36,326 nucleotides of DNA from a virus (IMGVR_UViG_3300017783_000080:1-36326), one strand, 5' to 3'; counted from the first letter of the stretch, positions 25,610 through 33,910 are shown. Numbers and translations: made by a program. Notes: generated from the letters alone by a model not told the origin.

Positions 25610-26005
25610 TTACTTTCTGTATTTCGCAACCTTCTTAGCGATACGCTTGGGTTGCTTCACGAACTGCTTGCCCTTCTTAGATCCTGCGCGTTTTGCTCGT
25701 GATGTGGCGGCGTACTCCTTAGAAGAGAGGGCTTTGATAGCCTTCTCTGGCAAGTACCTTTCGCCTGTTTCTGAGGACTTCTTCCCCGACTTCGTTCTCC
25801 ACTTCTGCTTAGTCCATTTGCGGAGGCTGTTGCTCTTAGACTTCTTGCCTTTGTATCCTCCGCCTGCCTTTTTGTATGCGGCTACAGCGAGCTGAGCTTT
25901 ACGCGCAGACCACTGTCCAGGCTTACCGCCTTTGCTGCCAGCTTTGATGCGGGCAACGATTCTCTTCCATAGAGACGGGTTCTTTTTCTTGGCTGTTTTA
26001 GCCAT
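25610..26005 (-). CDS. Basic DUF5872-like protein (131 aa)
   Basis: A small, highly basic protein. The run of motifs SLWKRIVARIKAGSKGG, PGQWSARKAQLAVAAYKKAG, then GYKGKKS, LRKWTKQKWRTKSGKKS, RYLPEKAIKALS and a final KGKQFVKQP region is what I recall of the domain labelled DUF5872, found in phages and giant viruses with no established function. The charge suggests nucleic-acid binding. Its place among virion genes, directly before the scaffold, suggests it may be packaged with DNA, but that is inference. It overlaps the preceding 61-aa gene by eight bases. The family name is from memory and should be confirmed by a profile search. Confidence 0.75.
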   Translation of the reverse strand: MAKTAKKKNPSLWKRIVARIKAGSKGGKPGQWSARKAQLAVAAYKKAGGGYKGKKSKSNSLRKWTKQKWRTKSGKKSSETGERYLPEKAIKALSSKEYAATSRAKRAGSKKGKQFVKQPKRIAKKVAKYRK

Positions 26006-26183
26006 GAGAAACCATCTTGAACTTTGCTTCTTTTACAGCGTTAGGATGCGGCTTGTAGTCTCCCTTCATCAAGAAGTATCTACCGCGCTCCTCCATCCAA
26101 TGATAACCATCAGGTGGCGGCACATTCATAGTCTTTGCGCTCACCTTAAGCTTCCCGCCTTTGTTGGTCTTGACAGCGTTCAT
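25998..26183 (-). CDS. Small conserved phage protein (61 aa)
   Basis: A 61-aa protein with a basic, flexible start and the core PPPDGYHWMEERGRYFLMKG, followed by YKPHPNAVKEA and a final MVSHG. I recall similar 'GYHWME...YFLMKGDY.PH..A' short proteins in marine phages, where they are annotated as hypothetical. It overlaps both neighbours (ATGA with the gene before, eight bases with the basic protein after), so it is part of a tightly coupled string. The conserved aromatic and His residues suggest a folded domain. The function is unknown. Confidence 0.6.
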   Translation of the reverse strand: MNAVKTNKGGKLKVSAKTMNVPPPDGYHWMEERGRYFLMKGDYKPHPNAVKEAKFKMVSHG

Positions 26184-26650
26184 CGCTCAATACCAAAAGA
26201 TAAGGCGACCTCCGTGTCTGAATCTGATGTGTATGCAGCCCTAACAACCCCAGCTACATAAATTGATTGCTTGTTTTCTTCAGCCTCCAGAAGCAAATCG
26301 ACATTCAGCTTGCTAGAAACAAAAATCTCACCTAAGTCAGAGCTTCCGTCAGCAGGCACTGTTGGCATACTGACAACACCAATGAGTTCATTGTTATCTA
26401 TTGCCGTCTCAGCACCTGCACCCAGAGCGGCTCCAAGAGTACCTAGAGAAGAACCTCCTTTCTTAAAGAATATCAAATCCATTTCTGGATGGCCAGCGGC
26501 AGTAAAGATAATCGACGTTACTGATTTTAGCAGTGCCGTTCCACCAAGCCTAGATGTAGTATTGGGTATCTCGGTTACGTCAAAAAACAATCCGTTATCC
26601 ACCACAGATGAGTTATGGGTTGTGGGTGATATTCTAATTACTTTGTTCAT
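26180..26650 (-). CDS. Decoration-like virion protein, copy B of a paralogous pair (156 aa)
   Basis: A beta-rich 156-aa protein without membrane segments. Several blocks line up with the next gene upstream: an early V...LFFDVTEIPNTTSRLGG (compare V...IFLPTEVKNAASRIEGD), then KSVTSIIFTAAGHPEMDLIFFKKG (compare ISASLISKGDKCPSVDLVFTEKG), then LIGVVSMP...IFVSSKLNVDLLL (compare ICGILTLD...TYVSTKSNVDLIL). They are therefore ancient tandem duplicates. Two copies among capsid-region genes suggest surface or adaptor proteins, but no family is recognised. The stop overlaps the next start (ATGA). No Shine-Dalgarno is seen; the gap to the gene before is only three bases. Confidence 0.65.
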   Translation of the reverse strand: MNKVIRISPTTHNSSVVDNGLFFDVTEIPNTTSRLGGTALLKSVTSIIFTAAGHPEMDLIFFKKGGSSLGTLGAALGAGAETAIDNNELIGVVSMPTVPADGSSDLGEIFVSSKLNVDLLLEAEENKQSIYVAGVVRAAYTSDSDTEVALSFGIER

Positions 26651-26653
26651 GGT

Positions 26654-27151
26654 TTACTCTATATCGAGGATAAGTGTGAAGTCGTCTGTTGCGGTGGTCG
26701 TCACGGCAGTCTTAGTGATTCCAAATACGTGAAAGCCTGTTGGATTGGGGTATTCAGCACCCTTCAGGGACGTAGAAAGAATGAGGTCTACATTTGATTT
26801 TGTAGACACGTAAGTTCCTCCGAGAGCGCCAGTATTCCCGTCGGTGACCTCGTCTAGGGTGAGGATGCCGCAAATTTGATCGCTGATAAGTTTGGGCCTA
26901 AGGGCAAGCCCTCCAGTAGCGATGGGGTCGCCGATGGAGACGGTGGCTAACGTTCCATCACCCTTCTCTGTAAACACAAGATCTACAGATGGGCACTTGT
27001 CTCCTTTTGAAATTAACGACGCAGAAATAATTCTTACATCACCTTCAATACGAGAAGCTGCATTCTTAACCTCTGTAGGCAAAAAGATGACATCCTCCGC
27101 AACGTGTGCAGAAGCAGTAGTTGTTAATGGTATGGTTATTTTTCTACGCAT
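26654..27151 (-). CDS. Decoration-like virion protein, copy A of a paralogous pair (165 aa)
   Basis: A beta-rich 165-aa protein collinear with the following gene over most of its length (shared blocks SRIEGD/SRLGG, SVDLVF/EMDLIF, YVSTKSNVDLIL/FVSSKLNVDLLL). Identity is low, so the duplication is old. It starts a short string of four coupled or nearly adjacent genes (A copy, B copy, 61-aa gene, basic DUF5872-like gene) and has a TACATTTG box 13 bases before its ATG. Its role as head or fibre surface protein is inferred from position. Confidence 0.65.
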   Translation of the reverse strand: MRRKITIPLTTTASAHVAEDVIFLPTEVKNAASRIEGDVRIISASLISKGDKCPSVDLVFTEKGDGTLATVSIGDPIATGGLALRPKLISDQICGILTLDEVTDGNTGALGGTYVSTKSNVDLILSTSLKGAEYPNPTGFHVFGITKTAVTTTATDDFTLILDIE

Positions 27152-27164
27152 GTTTTGATTTCTG

Positions 27165-27172
27165 CAAATGTA
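27165..27172 (-). promoter_or_regulatory. TACATTTG box upstream of the paralogous pair
   Basis: TACATTTG fits TAnnTTTG and lies 13 bases before ATG 27151, in the 25-base gap after the 100-aa gene. No TTG occurs at the -33 spacing. Confidence 0.4.
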
Positions 27173-27176
27173 CTGA

Positions 27177-27479
27177 TTACCACTTTACTTTGTTTGCCCA
27201 GTACGCTGCACTCATCTTACCCTTGGCAATGTTTCTAGCATGGCGAGCCTTGAAGCTCGCACGCTTCTTACGTCTGGCTGGGGTTGGGTTTGACTCTGTC
27301 ACAGTGTCCGCACCTTTCTCTCCAAATCTTATGAGCTTAATCTTATTGCCTTCCTTAGCGAGAACCATGTGAGACTTCTTGGGGTGCTTAGGTGTAGACT
27401 TAGGCTTATTGACACCCTTCAGTCCATACTTCTTCAGCATGTTCTTGATCCTCTTTGAGATAGCGCTTGGACTGCTCAT
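27177..27479 (-). CDS. Small basic conserved phage protein (100 aa)
   Basis: A Lys/Arg-rich 100-aa protein: a basic N-terminus, then HMVLAKEGNKIKLIRFGEKG, then RRKKRASFKARHARNIAKGK and a C-terminal MSAAYWANKVKW. I recall this 'MVLAKEG..KLIRFG ... SFKARH..NI.KGK.SAAYWA..VKW' pattern from many phages, always of unknown function. Charge suggests nucleic-acid binding. The start is ATG 27479, not the upstream TTG at 27500, because the longer form would run through the TATATTTG box four bases upstream and into the terminator tract. Confidence 0.65.
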   Translation of the reverse strand: MSSPSAISKRIKNMLKKYGLKGVNKPKSTPKHPKKSHMVLAKEGNKIKLIRFGEKGADTVTESNPTPARRKKRASFKARHARNIAKGKMSAAYWANKVKW

Positions 27480-27483
27480 AATG

Positions 27484-27491
27484 CAAATATA
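27484..27491 (-). promoter_or_regulatory. TATATTTG box 4 nt before an ATG, abutting a terminator
   Basis: Exact TATATTTG four bases before ATG 27479, directly after the T-rich tract of the upstream terminator. This is the same arrangement as at 21734-21741. The usual -33 position lies in the terminator hairpin region. Confidence 0.55.
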
Positions 27492-27521
27492 CGAAAACAA
27501 AGAAAGGGGCTCTAGGCCCCT
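27492..27521 (-). terminator. Rho-independent terminator after the 88-aa gene
   Basis: On the minus strand AGGGGC (27516-27521) pairs with GCCCCT (27505-27510) around CTAGA, followed by TTCTTTGTTTT. It separates the fibre-side genes from the basic protein gene. Confidence 0.8.
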
Positions 27522-27543
27522 GTCTTCATGTATAGTAAGGTGA

Positions 27544-27810
27544 TTACGCTACGACTGTTGCTGTTGGGAATGCAGCAGCCATGATGTCGTCGACCAAGTC
27601 GTTGACGTTGTTCTCAGTAGTGGTTGTGTAGGTCACATTTGTGTAGTGCTTAAACACACCGTTGTTTTCTGTGATCTCCACCTGCAAGTGGACAGCGTTC
27701 TCAAGAACCTGGCAGTTGATGGGCGTGATCTTTGGGTTAAGCAAAGTGAAGTCACTGAAGTCGTAAGAACCTGAGATGGTCCATTGTTTTGATGCGAATG
27801 CGTATGCCAT
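27544..27810 (-). CDS. Small uncharacterised protein (88 aa)
   Basis: An 88-aa beta-rich protein (SGSYDFSDFTLL, VHLQVEITENNGVFKHYTNVTYTTTTENN) with a short helix and an Ala/Thr/Val C-terminus. It has no membrane segment. It has no recognised family. It stands alone between the fibre group and a terminator, with a leader that is very A/T-rich (a weak TATATTCG lies 25 bases before the ATG). It may be a minor virion or fibre-associated protein, inferred only from its neighbours. Confidence 0.55.
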   Translation of the reverse strand: MAYAFASKQWTISGSYDFSDFTLLNPKITPINCQVLENAVHLQVEITENNGVFKHYTNVTYTTTTENNVNDLVDDIMAAAFPTATVVA

Positions 27811-27835
27811 TTTTGAATTTTAATGTTTAACGGTG

Positions 27836-27843
27836 CGAATATA
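27836..27843 (-). promoter_or_regulatory. Degenerate TATATTCG box
   Basis: One base differs from TATATTTG. It lies in the 40-base gap before the 88-aa gene, 25 bases from its ATG. It is a weak candidate only. Confidence 0.25.
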
Positions 27844-27850
27844 CGAATTG

Positions 27851-28162
27851 TCAGGAAACCAAGAATACTATAGAGTAGTGGCTTCCACCGAAAGCATCAT
27901 TGATCTGCTCCACCGTTCCGTTGACATCGACGTCACCAGAAAAAGTGCTCACAACAAACTTTACATTAGATGCAGAATTTACGCTAGACCTCGTGGAGCC
28001 AGAGTCTATGGCTGTAGCTGTAATAGCAGATAGTTGACCAGCACTTAGGACATCTTCGAAAGAATCTCCAGGATTACCAGTGTGCCCAATACCAAAGACA
28101 GGATCTTTCATTGGCGTAGCCACGCCGTCTAGGTACAGTGTTATTTGATTTGACTGAATCAT
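27851..28162 (-). CDS. Small beta-rich fibre-associated protein (103 aa)
   Basis: A 103-aa protein beginning IQSNQITLYLDGVATPM, with further short strands (VKFVVSTFSGDVDVNG; SIVFLVS at the end) and Ser/Thr-rich loops. It has no Cys, signal peptide or membrane helix. The start overlaps the fibre stop as ATGA, so it is translated with the fibre gene and may be a fibre cap, chaperone or receptor-side accessory. No family is recognised and this role is inferred from coupling. Confidence 0.55.
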   Translation of the reverse strand: MIQSNQITLYLDGVATPMKDPVFGIGHTGNPGDSFEDVLSAGQLSAITATAIDSGSTRSSVNSASNVKFVVSTFSGDVDVNGTVEQINDAFGGSHYSIVFLVS

Positions 28163-31068
28163 GAAACCGTAATGCTTAAATCTTCAACTCTAAAATCAAT
28201 ACTACCCGCAGCAAAAAATGTTACGAAAAGTCCCAAAACCCACTGACTTCCAGCCTGACTCAAACACGCTGTGGGTGTGGTCTGAGTCAAGGTGATGGTC
28301 TGCTCACTTGGACTGCTAAAGGCAAACTGAGTAGATGGAGTAAATTGTCCTGAAACTGGAGAGAGCGTTTGAATTGCAATGGTAGTGTTTGTAGTCACCT
28401 TCACCGTAATAGAGTACGTAGCAGAATCAGTGGAGGACAAACCATCAAGTGTAAGTGCTCCATTGGACCCATAAGTACCGTGGCTGATACCCTGACCAAC
28501 AAACCCGCTAATCATATCTGTTGATGATGACGTAGCTGTTGCTGATGGGAACTGATAATAGAACGTAGCCGTCTTCGTCACATCTGTGGAGTACCCAGAG
28601 TATTCGTATGTACCACCTCTAGACGCGCCTGCACCGAATGACAGATTACCACTACCGTCCGTCTTTAAGACATCGCCTGAACTTCCATCAGAATCTGGGA
28701 GCACAAGGGTTAAGTCTGAGCTTACGGTTGTGGGGCACCGAAGTGTAACTCCATTGGAGCTGTCTGCGTCCTTGAGGGAGATAAGGCCACCAATCGAACC
28801 GTTACCATTGACTATGGTTCTTCCCTTTGCCTGTATGTATCCTTGAGGGAAGATCTTAGCCACCTCAGTAGACGAGTTGTCAAAAACGAGGGAGTTGCCC
28901 CCCATCTCTATTGTTCTTTCAGCAGAGAGCGTCTGATCTGAGTTACCAATGTTTGTGTCAGTATCAGTAGTCTGATCAACAAAAGTCAGAACTCCACTTC
29001 CATCCGTCTGAAGTACCTGGTTAGGGCTGCCGTCTGCAGCAGGGAAAGTGTATGGGTTTGCGCCGTCGTCAACTTTAATTTGACCAACGACATGAAGCTT
29101 TTCGCCTGGAGCGTTGGTTCCTATGCCTACACTATAAGGTGATGTAGCCGCCGCATCAGTTATGCGAACCACTTCTGTTTCGGTATCATTAGAGTTGCTA
29201 GAGTTCCCTCCTATCTTAAATACAATGTCCTGACCAAGGCCAGTACTACCAAACCCTCTAGACTGAATGATAGATGAAGTGGTTTCCGCAGTAACAAATA
29301 TCTCATTCCCGTTGGTGCCCAGGCTGTTCTGCTGTTGAACCTTAAGGCCTCCTATGTTTGTGGCGTGGTTAGATCTTTCAATATTGATCAACCCAGCAGT
29401 TCCAGAGGCGAAGGCAACATACCTCTGCTTACCAGTGTAACCACTTGTATCTTCGAATCTAATACCAGCTGAAGTACCCCCAGTTGTAGTGTCAACAACA
29501 CCAGTTCCAGTGAACTCTATTGTAGGGCCGCCAGAACTTCTAAGTATAAGTCTGCCTGTGTCCACTCCATTCCTACCTATGCTCGCCTCGTCCTTTACAT
29601 GAAGGGTGCTCATAGGAGACGACTCTTCAATACCTACACGTCTTGTGCTACTACCGAAGTCTCCGTAAATAAGCGGAGTAGTGCTGGAGCTGTTTTCGAT
29701 GTACAGCTTATTTGATTCAGTGGTAAGCGTTGACCCTGCTTTATAGCCAATAAGAACATTACTACCTCCAGTTGTAAGAGCAGTTCCAGCTTGGTGTCCA
29801 ACAGCCACGTTATCAGCACCCGTCGTAAGTTGCTGCAAAGCAAACGCACCCACCGCTACAGTCTGATCAAAGTTAGAATCTGAAGCTCCAAAACCAGCTT
29901 GATTTCCTATTAGGACATTGTCTATGTCACTCACATGCTCACCAGCTCTAAAGCCAATACTTACGTTACCTGATGTGCCAATTCCATAGATACCAGCTCT
30001 ATACCCGAGAGATACGTCGTTTGATCTACTGCCCTGCCTGGCAGCGGCAAAGCCGAGTGCAGTGTTGTAATTACCTGTTGCGTTAGTGAACAGGGCGTCG
30101 GCACCCACTGCTGTGTTGTTGCCTCCCGTAGTCAGAGAGCTGAGAGCTGTATAGCCAACAGCAACGGTCTTTGAAGCAGTAGTAAGTGACCCCCAGGAAG
30201 TCCCAATAAGCACATTGTCGCTCCCATCATTAAGTCTAATCTTACCAGCAATATGCAACTTCTCCGTAGGAGATGTGGTGCCAATCCCGACTCTGCTGTT
30301 AGCAATGTCAATATAGGCTGTGTCTGTAGCTGTAGCTACGCCACTTGAATTACCAGCCCAAATGTATCCTTCTTGAATGTTCGGGATGTCGTTGGATCGA
30401 CCGATAGCCATAACAACAATCTCTCCGCTATTCTGCTGACGTCTACCTACCTTACCTACATTCTGAATGAGGTTTGTTCCAGTAGGCTTGACATTGGTGA
30501 GACCACCTCCAGCCTTGACGTACAGCACATCGCCTTCTTGAAAATCGTTGGGAGATACTTGTGTATTTACGTCATCAAGACTACCCATCGCTGTGGCCTG
30601 ACCATTATCGTTCTGAGAATAGTCAGCAAAAGCCAATCCAATAGACGGCATTTTAGATGAATCAGATGCGTCAGCCTTGGCAACGGCGATTCTGTTTTGA
30701 CCGTTGTTAAAGCCAGTGATGTACAGCGGATCGCCCTTAGATACTGCCTCATCAAATCTAACCTCAAGAGTAATTCTATCTGCATAATCCCACTCTGTGT
30801 CGTAGTCAGTTCCGCTTACCTTCCTTAGAAGCTGAAACTGTGACCCACCTGCGGGCACCCCTTGTCCATCAACACCGTCAGCACCGTCAGCACCGTCAGC
30901 GCCAGCTGGTCCCTGAGGGCCTGTAGCTCCTTGAGGACCTGTCTCTCCTTGAAGGCCAGCAGTGACTTCTACTGGGCTGACTTCTGGAGAAGTTACTTTG
31001 ATTGCAGGAGTGGTCTCCACAGAGACCTTGATAACCCCTGGGCCGCTATTTACAACCTTTACTGACAT
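28159..31068 (-). CDS. Collagen-like receptor-binding/structural fibre (969 aa)
   Basis: After about 37 residues there is a collagen-like stretch of 11 Gly-X-Y triplets (residues 38-70, ending GADGADGVDGQG), which should form a trimeric stalk. Residues about 295-450 are a YadA-like repeat region, with units of the type NTAVGxxAL, VSLGYRAG, VSIGFRAG, VLIGYKAG, as in left-handed beta-rolls. A second repeated element, VGIGTxxPxxKLHVxG, occurs three times (one degenerate). The C-terminal 130 residues are a Ser/Thr-rich beta domain, presumably the tip. No S74 self-cleaving chaperone is evident. It lies between the portal and the scaffold genes, so it could be a head or tail fibre. The start overlaps the 125-aa gene stop (TAATG). 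Confidence 0.82.
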   Translation of the reverse strand: MSVKVVNSGPGVIKVSVETTPAIKVTSPEVSPVEVTAGLQGETGPQGATGPQGPAGADGADGADGVDGQGVPAGGSQFQLLRKVSGTDYDTEWDYADRITLEVRFDEAVSKGDPLYITGFNNGQNRIAVAKADASDSSKMPSIGLAFADYSQNDNGQATAMGSLDDVNTQVSPNDFQEGDVLYVKAGGGLTNVKPTGTNLIQNVGKVGRRQQNSGEIVVMAIGRSNDIPNIQEGYIWAGNSSGVATATDTAYIDIANSRVGIGTTSPTEKLHIAGKIRLNDGSDNVLIGTSWGSLTTASKTVAVGYTALSSLTTGGNNTAVGADALFTNATGNYNTALGFAAARQGSRSNDVSLGYRAGIYGIGTSGNVSIGFRAGEHVSDIDNVLIGNQAGFGASDSNFDQTVAVGAFALQQLTTGADNVAVGHQAGTALTTGGSNVLIGYKAGSTLTTESNKLYIENSSSTTPLIYGDFGSSTRRVGIEESSPMSTLHVKDEASIGRNGVDTGRLILRSSGGPTIEFTGTGVVDTTTGGTSAGIRFEDTSGYTGKQRYVAFASGTAGLINIERSNHATNIGGLKVQQQNSLGTNGNEIFVTAETTSSIIQSRGFGSTGLGQDIVFKIGGNSSNSNDTETEVVRITDAAATSPYSVGIGTNAPGEKLHVVGQIKVDDGANPYTFPAADGSPNQVLQTDGSGVLTFVDQTTDTDTNIGNSDQTLSAERTIEMGGNSLVFDNSSTEVAKIFPQGYIQAKGRTIVNGNGSIGGLISLKDADSSNGVTLRCPTTVSSDLTLVLPDSDGSSGDVLKTDGSGNLSFGAGASRGGTYEYSGYSTDVTKTATFYYQFPSATATSSSTDMISGFVGQGISHGTYGSNGALTLDGLSSTDSATYSITVKVTTNTTIAIQTLSPVSGQFTPSTQFAFSSPSEQTITLTQTTPTACLSQAGSQWVLGLFVTFFAAGSIDFRVEDLSITVS
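30873..30899 (-). repeat. Three perfect 9-bp repeats coding the collagen stretch
   Basis: CACCGTCAG occurs three times in a row on the plus strand, coding Gly-Ala-Asp on the minus strand. Perfect copies suggest recent slippage expansion of the collagen-like stalk, which can change stalk length in steps of one triplet. Confidence 0.93.
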
Positions 31069-31445
31069 TAGGCTCCGATATCGTCGTTTACTTTAAACGT
31101 TCCGTAGAGGAGCGTCTTCACATCGCCTGCTGTAAATCTAACTCCCTCAGCGTCGGTGATTTGCAAGTCATATACGTACAAACCAGGAGACAAGCCTCCA
31201 ATTTGAGCATTGGTGGAATCGATCTTAAGCTTAGAGTTGGTGGCATCACCAGTAGAGCTGGTGTAGATGATAGTCAGAGATTCAGGACTCGCTGTATCTG
31301 ACGTTGCAATCTTCATTTCAAATGCGTTGCTGTTTGTGCCGTGCTGAGGCATAGCCACTCCAAACTCCAAGTTGAGCTCAAACGTATCACCCTTCTTGGC
31401 AATGATGTCGAGTCTGTTCGATATATCTACGCTAACTGTAGCCAT
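31068..31445 (-). CDS. Small beta-sandwich protein, possible fibre adaptor (125 aa)
   Basis: A beta-rich 125-aa protein whose spacing GDTFELNLEFG ... FEMKIATS ... GLSPGLYVYDLQITD ... LLYGTFKV resembles the widespread N-terminal beta-sandwich of phage baseplate/fibre adaptor proteins (BppU-type, from memory). It lies between portal and fibre and overlaps both (TAATG at each end), so it is made with the fibre. I infer an adaptor that links the fibre to the virion. No domain can be confirmed without a profile search. Confidence 0.6.
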   Translation of the reverse strand: MATVSVDISNRLDIIAKKGDTFELNLEFGVAMPQHGTNSNAFEMKIATSDTASPESLTIIYTSSTGDATNSKLKIDSTNAQIGGLSPGLYVYDLQITDAEGVRFTAGDVKTLLYGTFKVNDDIGA

Positions 31446-33910
31446 TATTGTTGAATGATGTTTTTAACGATTTCGTCCACGGATTGCTCTCCGCCAGTCT
31501 GAGTCTCTGTGCCCTCTGTGAGTTCAGATCGGTCTCCCTTTCTCTGAGAGATAAGCTTGCTTTGTTCGACAGCCTGTTTCTCAACTCGGTCGTCTTTACG
31601 ATCCTCCTTAAGGACTTCGAGTTTCTCTTTGAACTCTTGATCTTCAGTCTTAAATCCGAGAGTAGCCTGAGCCCTGATGAGTTCAATCTCTTTGCGGTAC
31701 TGATGCTTGACTTGCTCCATTTGAATTTCTAGCTGAGCTTTCATCTGCATCTTTTGAGCCTCTATTTGAGACTCCATTTGCATCTCTTGCTGTCTAGCTT
31801 GAGAAGAAGCAGCCGCTGACTGCTGCTGAATCTGAGCTTGTTGCTGAGAGTTCTGCATAGCAATCTGCTGGTTCCTAGCGATCCGCTTAGACCTTCTTAG
31901 TATCAGCAACCGCTCCGCTTGGTTCACATCCTTCAACTGCCTGATTGCAATAGCGTCCTCGATGTCCAGTTCTTTTTGAGCCAGAGCAACCTGAATGTTT
32001 TGCTCCAGATACTGCTTCTCTGTGTCCTCCATCTCCTTGACTATCCTTACGCCAAAGTTGTACATCGGAAGGTTTTCAAACGAAGCAAGAACCTCCATGT
32101 TAGCTTCACCAACCGCGTTGGTATACGCTTTGTATATGACACTCTCTGGTGGAAGGACCTGCAAGCACTTGACGATGTCGGAACATACTTTCTTGAAAAG
32201 AACCATGGAAGCATGAGTCATGTCGTAGATAGCGTTGTTGCCAGCCGCGATAGCTTGCTGCCTAACTCCGACCAAAGCATCTCCCTTCGGAGAGCTACCA
32301 TCCATAGCCTCGTTGATACCTGTAGCATCTCTGATGAGCCGTAAGTAGTGGTTGTACAGCCCAACAAACTCATTTATGTTTCGAACTGCATTACCAATCT
32401 CTCGGATCGGCGGGTTTTGAAAACCACCCTCTGGGTTCTTGCTTCTATAGTAGAATACGCCAGTCTGTTCGTAGATGTCGTGAAGCTCTAGTGGCTGAAG
32501 CTCACCTCCTTTACCGAGCTGGACATTCTCAAGTCCTTCGACGTCAATGATGATACCGTCTGGTTTAGCCTTGGCGACAGCCTGTTGAATCTTCAAGTGA
32601 GTCAGCTGAAGCTGGTCTGCGAAACCAATACAGCTATTAACCATAGACTTAGGAATCATATCCTGCATATTTGTTGCAACAGCAGAGTATGAAAGGTTAG
32701 TCTTTGAAAGATCGTGAAGATTCTTAGGCATGTTTGTCTTCAACCCGTAGCTGAACAGCTTATCACAGCCCATAACATAGAAGCCTCCGTATGCAGTCTG
32801 ATTGTGCATCTCGTGAACATCTCTCTTGTATACGGAATTCGAAGGAGCCTTGTAGCTTTCTCCTTTGAAGTAAAACCCTGTATTACCGTACTGACTCTCT
32901 TTCTCCTCGAATACCATCTTGTCCACAGACAGAAACTCAAACTCCAGTACATCAACCATGTACTCATCATATCCGTAATCAGATCTGTTAGATGATGAAT
33001 CATAAGATGACTGGCTCATTCCACCAGTACGATTGCCAGACTTAGATCTTACCTTTCCAGCGATGTACTTGTAATCTTCTTCTGTAAGTTGATCTCCAGC
33101 CAAACGCTTTAGCTCATGGATGGGCATCCTTCGGACGTGACCAGCATATAGCATGTCTCCAAACGAAGGGTCTTGCACGTCGCTGTGGACGAAATCAATA
33201 GGGTCTACATAGTGCGTGGTAATGCCGTAGTTAGGGTCGTTGCTTCTTTTTACAACAGCCATACCTAGGTTGACAATGTCATTGACAGATCTGCGGTAAA
33301 CAGAATCGTGGAAGTCATTCCACTGAAGCGTCATGTCGGTAGCAATCTGAGCTGCTATCTCAGAAGAAGACTTTATGTTGTTCCCCATGAATATCTCAGC
33401 CTCCTCAAGCGAGTCGGGAAGAGCATCCACGTTAGCTACGTCTACATTAGTCTTTTCTTTTATCTCAGCCAAATCTTTCTTGGCCTTGATGAGAGCCTCC
33501 ATTTTCTGCCTTTCTCTATCTTTTTCAGAAGAGGATAAGGGGTCGACAGCTTCCAGGTTTGGGTACGGTTCTCGTGATAGAATCTTGTTCACTACAATTC
33601 TAGCGAACTTAGGAAGGATAGGCACTGGAGTAAAGTCCAGGTTGAGGAAGCTGCCGTCGCCGTTGTTGGGGTCCATACTCGTCAAGAGTTGACGGTAGAT
33701 CGCGGTGTCTTGGGTGCCGTTTGCGTAGGATCGGTTTTTCAGGAAAGTATCTCTTCTTCTTCTGAATAGAGAGTTTTCTCTGTCGATAGACCCCCACTGA
33801 CTCTCAATAGCTTTCGCATATTGTAGGCCATACTTAGCGTTTTCTTTGACCTCTCTGGTTTCAAGAGGACTCGGAAATCCTTTCTTAGATGTATTGTTGT
33901 CCCCGTACAT
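31445..33910 (-). CDS. Portal protein
   Basis: This 821-aa protein would form the dodecameric DNA channel at one capsid vertex. The N-terminal part is helical with an Arg cluster (RRRR at 50-53, all AGA codons). The middle carries the mixed alpha/beta portal body (YVDPIDFVHSDVQDPSFGD near residue 230-250; AMDGSSPKGDALVGVRQQA near 540). The C-terminal 190 residues are a long Gln/Glu/Lys-rich coiled coil (MQNSQQQAQIQQQSAAASS onwards) as in the helical barrel of large portals. It follows the terminase directly and has a TATATTTG box five bases before its ATG, suggesting its own, nearly leaderless transcript. It resembles portals of flavobacterial and crAss-like phages from memory. Confidence 0.85.
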   Translation of the reverse strand: MYGDNNTSKKGFPSPLETREVKENAKYGLQYAKAIESQWGSIDRENSLFRRRRDTFLKNRSYANGTQDTAIYRQLLTSMDPNNGDGSFLNLDFTPVPILPKFARIVVNKILSREPYPNLEAVDPLSSSEKDRERQKMEALIKAKKDLAEIKEKTNVDVANVDALPDSLEEAEIFMGNNIKSSSEIAAQIATDMTLQWNDFHDSVYRRSVNDIVNLGMAVVKRSNDPNYGITTHYVDPIDFVHSDVQDPSFGDMLYAGHVRRMPIHELKRLAGDQLTEEDYKYIAGKVRSKSGNRTGGMSQSSYDSSSNRSDYGYDEYMVDVLEFEFLSVDKMVFEEKESQYGNTGFYFKGESYKAPSNSVYKRDVHEMHNQTAYGGFYVMGCDKLFSYGLKTNMPKNLHDLSKTNLSYSAVATNMQDMIPKSMVNSCIGFADQLQLTHLKIQQAVAKAKPDGIIIDVEGLENVQLGKGGELQPLELHDIYEQTGVFYYRSKNPEGGFQNPPIREIGNAVRNINEFVGLYNHYLRLIRDATGINEAMDGSSPKGDALVGVRQQAIAAGNNAIYDMTHASMVLFKKVCSDIVKCLQVLPPESVIYKAYTNAVGEANMEVLASFENLPMYNFGVRIVKEMEDTEKQYLEQNIQVALAQKELDIEDAIAIRQLKDVNQAERLLILRRSKRIARNQQIAMQNSQQQAQIQQQSAAASSQARQQEMQMESQIEAQKMQMKAQLEIQMEQVKHQYRKEIELIRAQATLGFKTEDQEFKEKLEVLKEDRKDDRVEKQAVEQSKLISQRKGDRSELTEGTETQTGGEQSVDEIVKNIIQQ

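Noticed and set aside
27480-27500. TTG start extending the 100-aa basic protein by seven residues
   Set aside because: Same reason: it would translate the TATATTTG box and part of the terminator.
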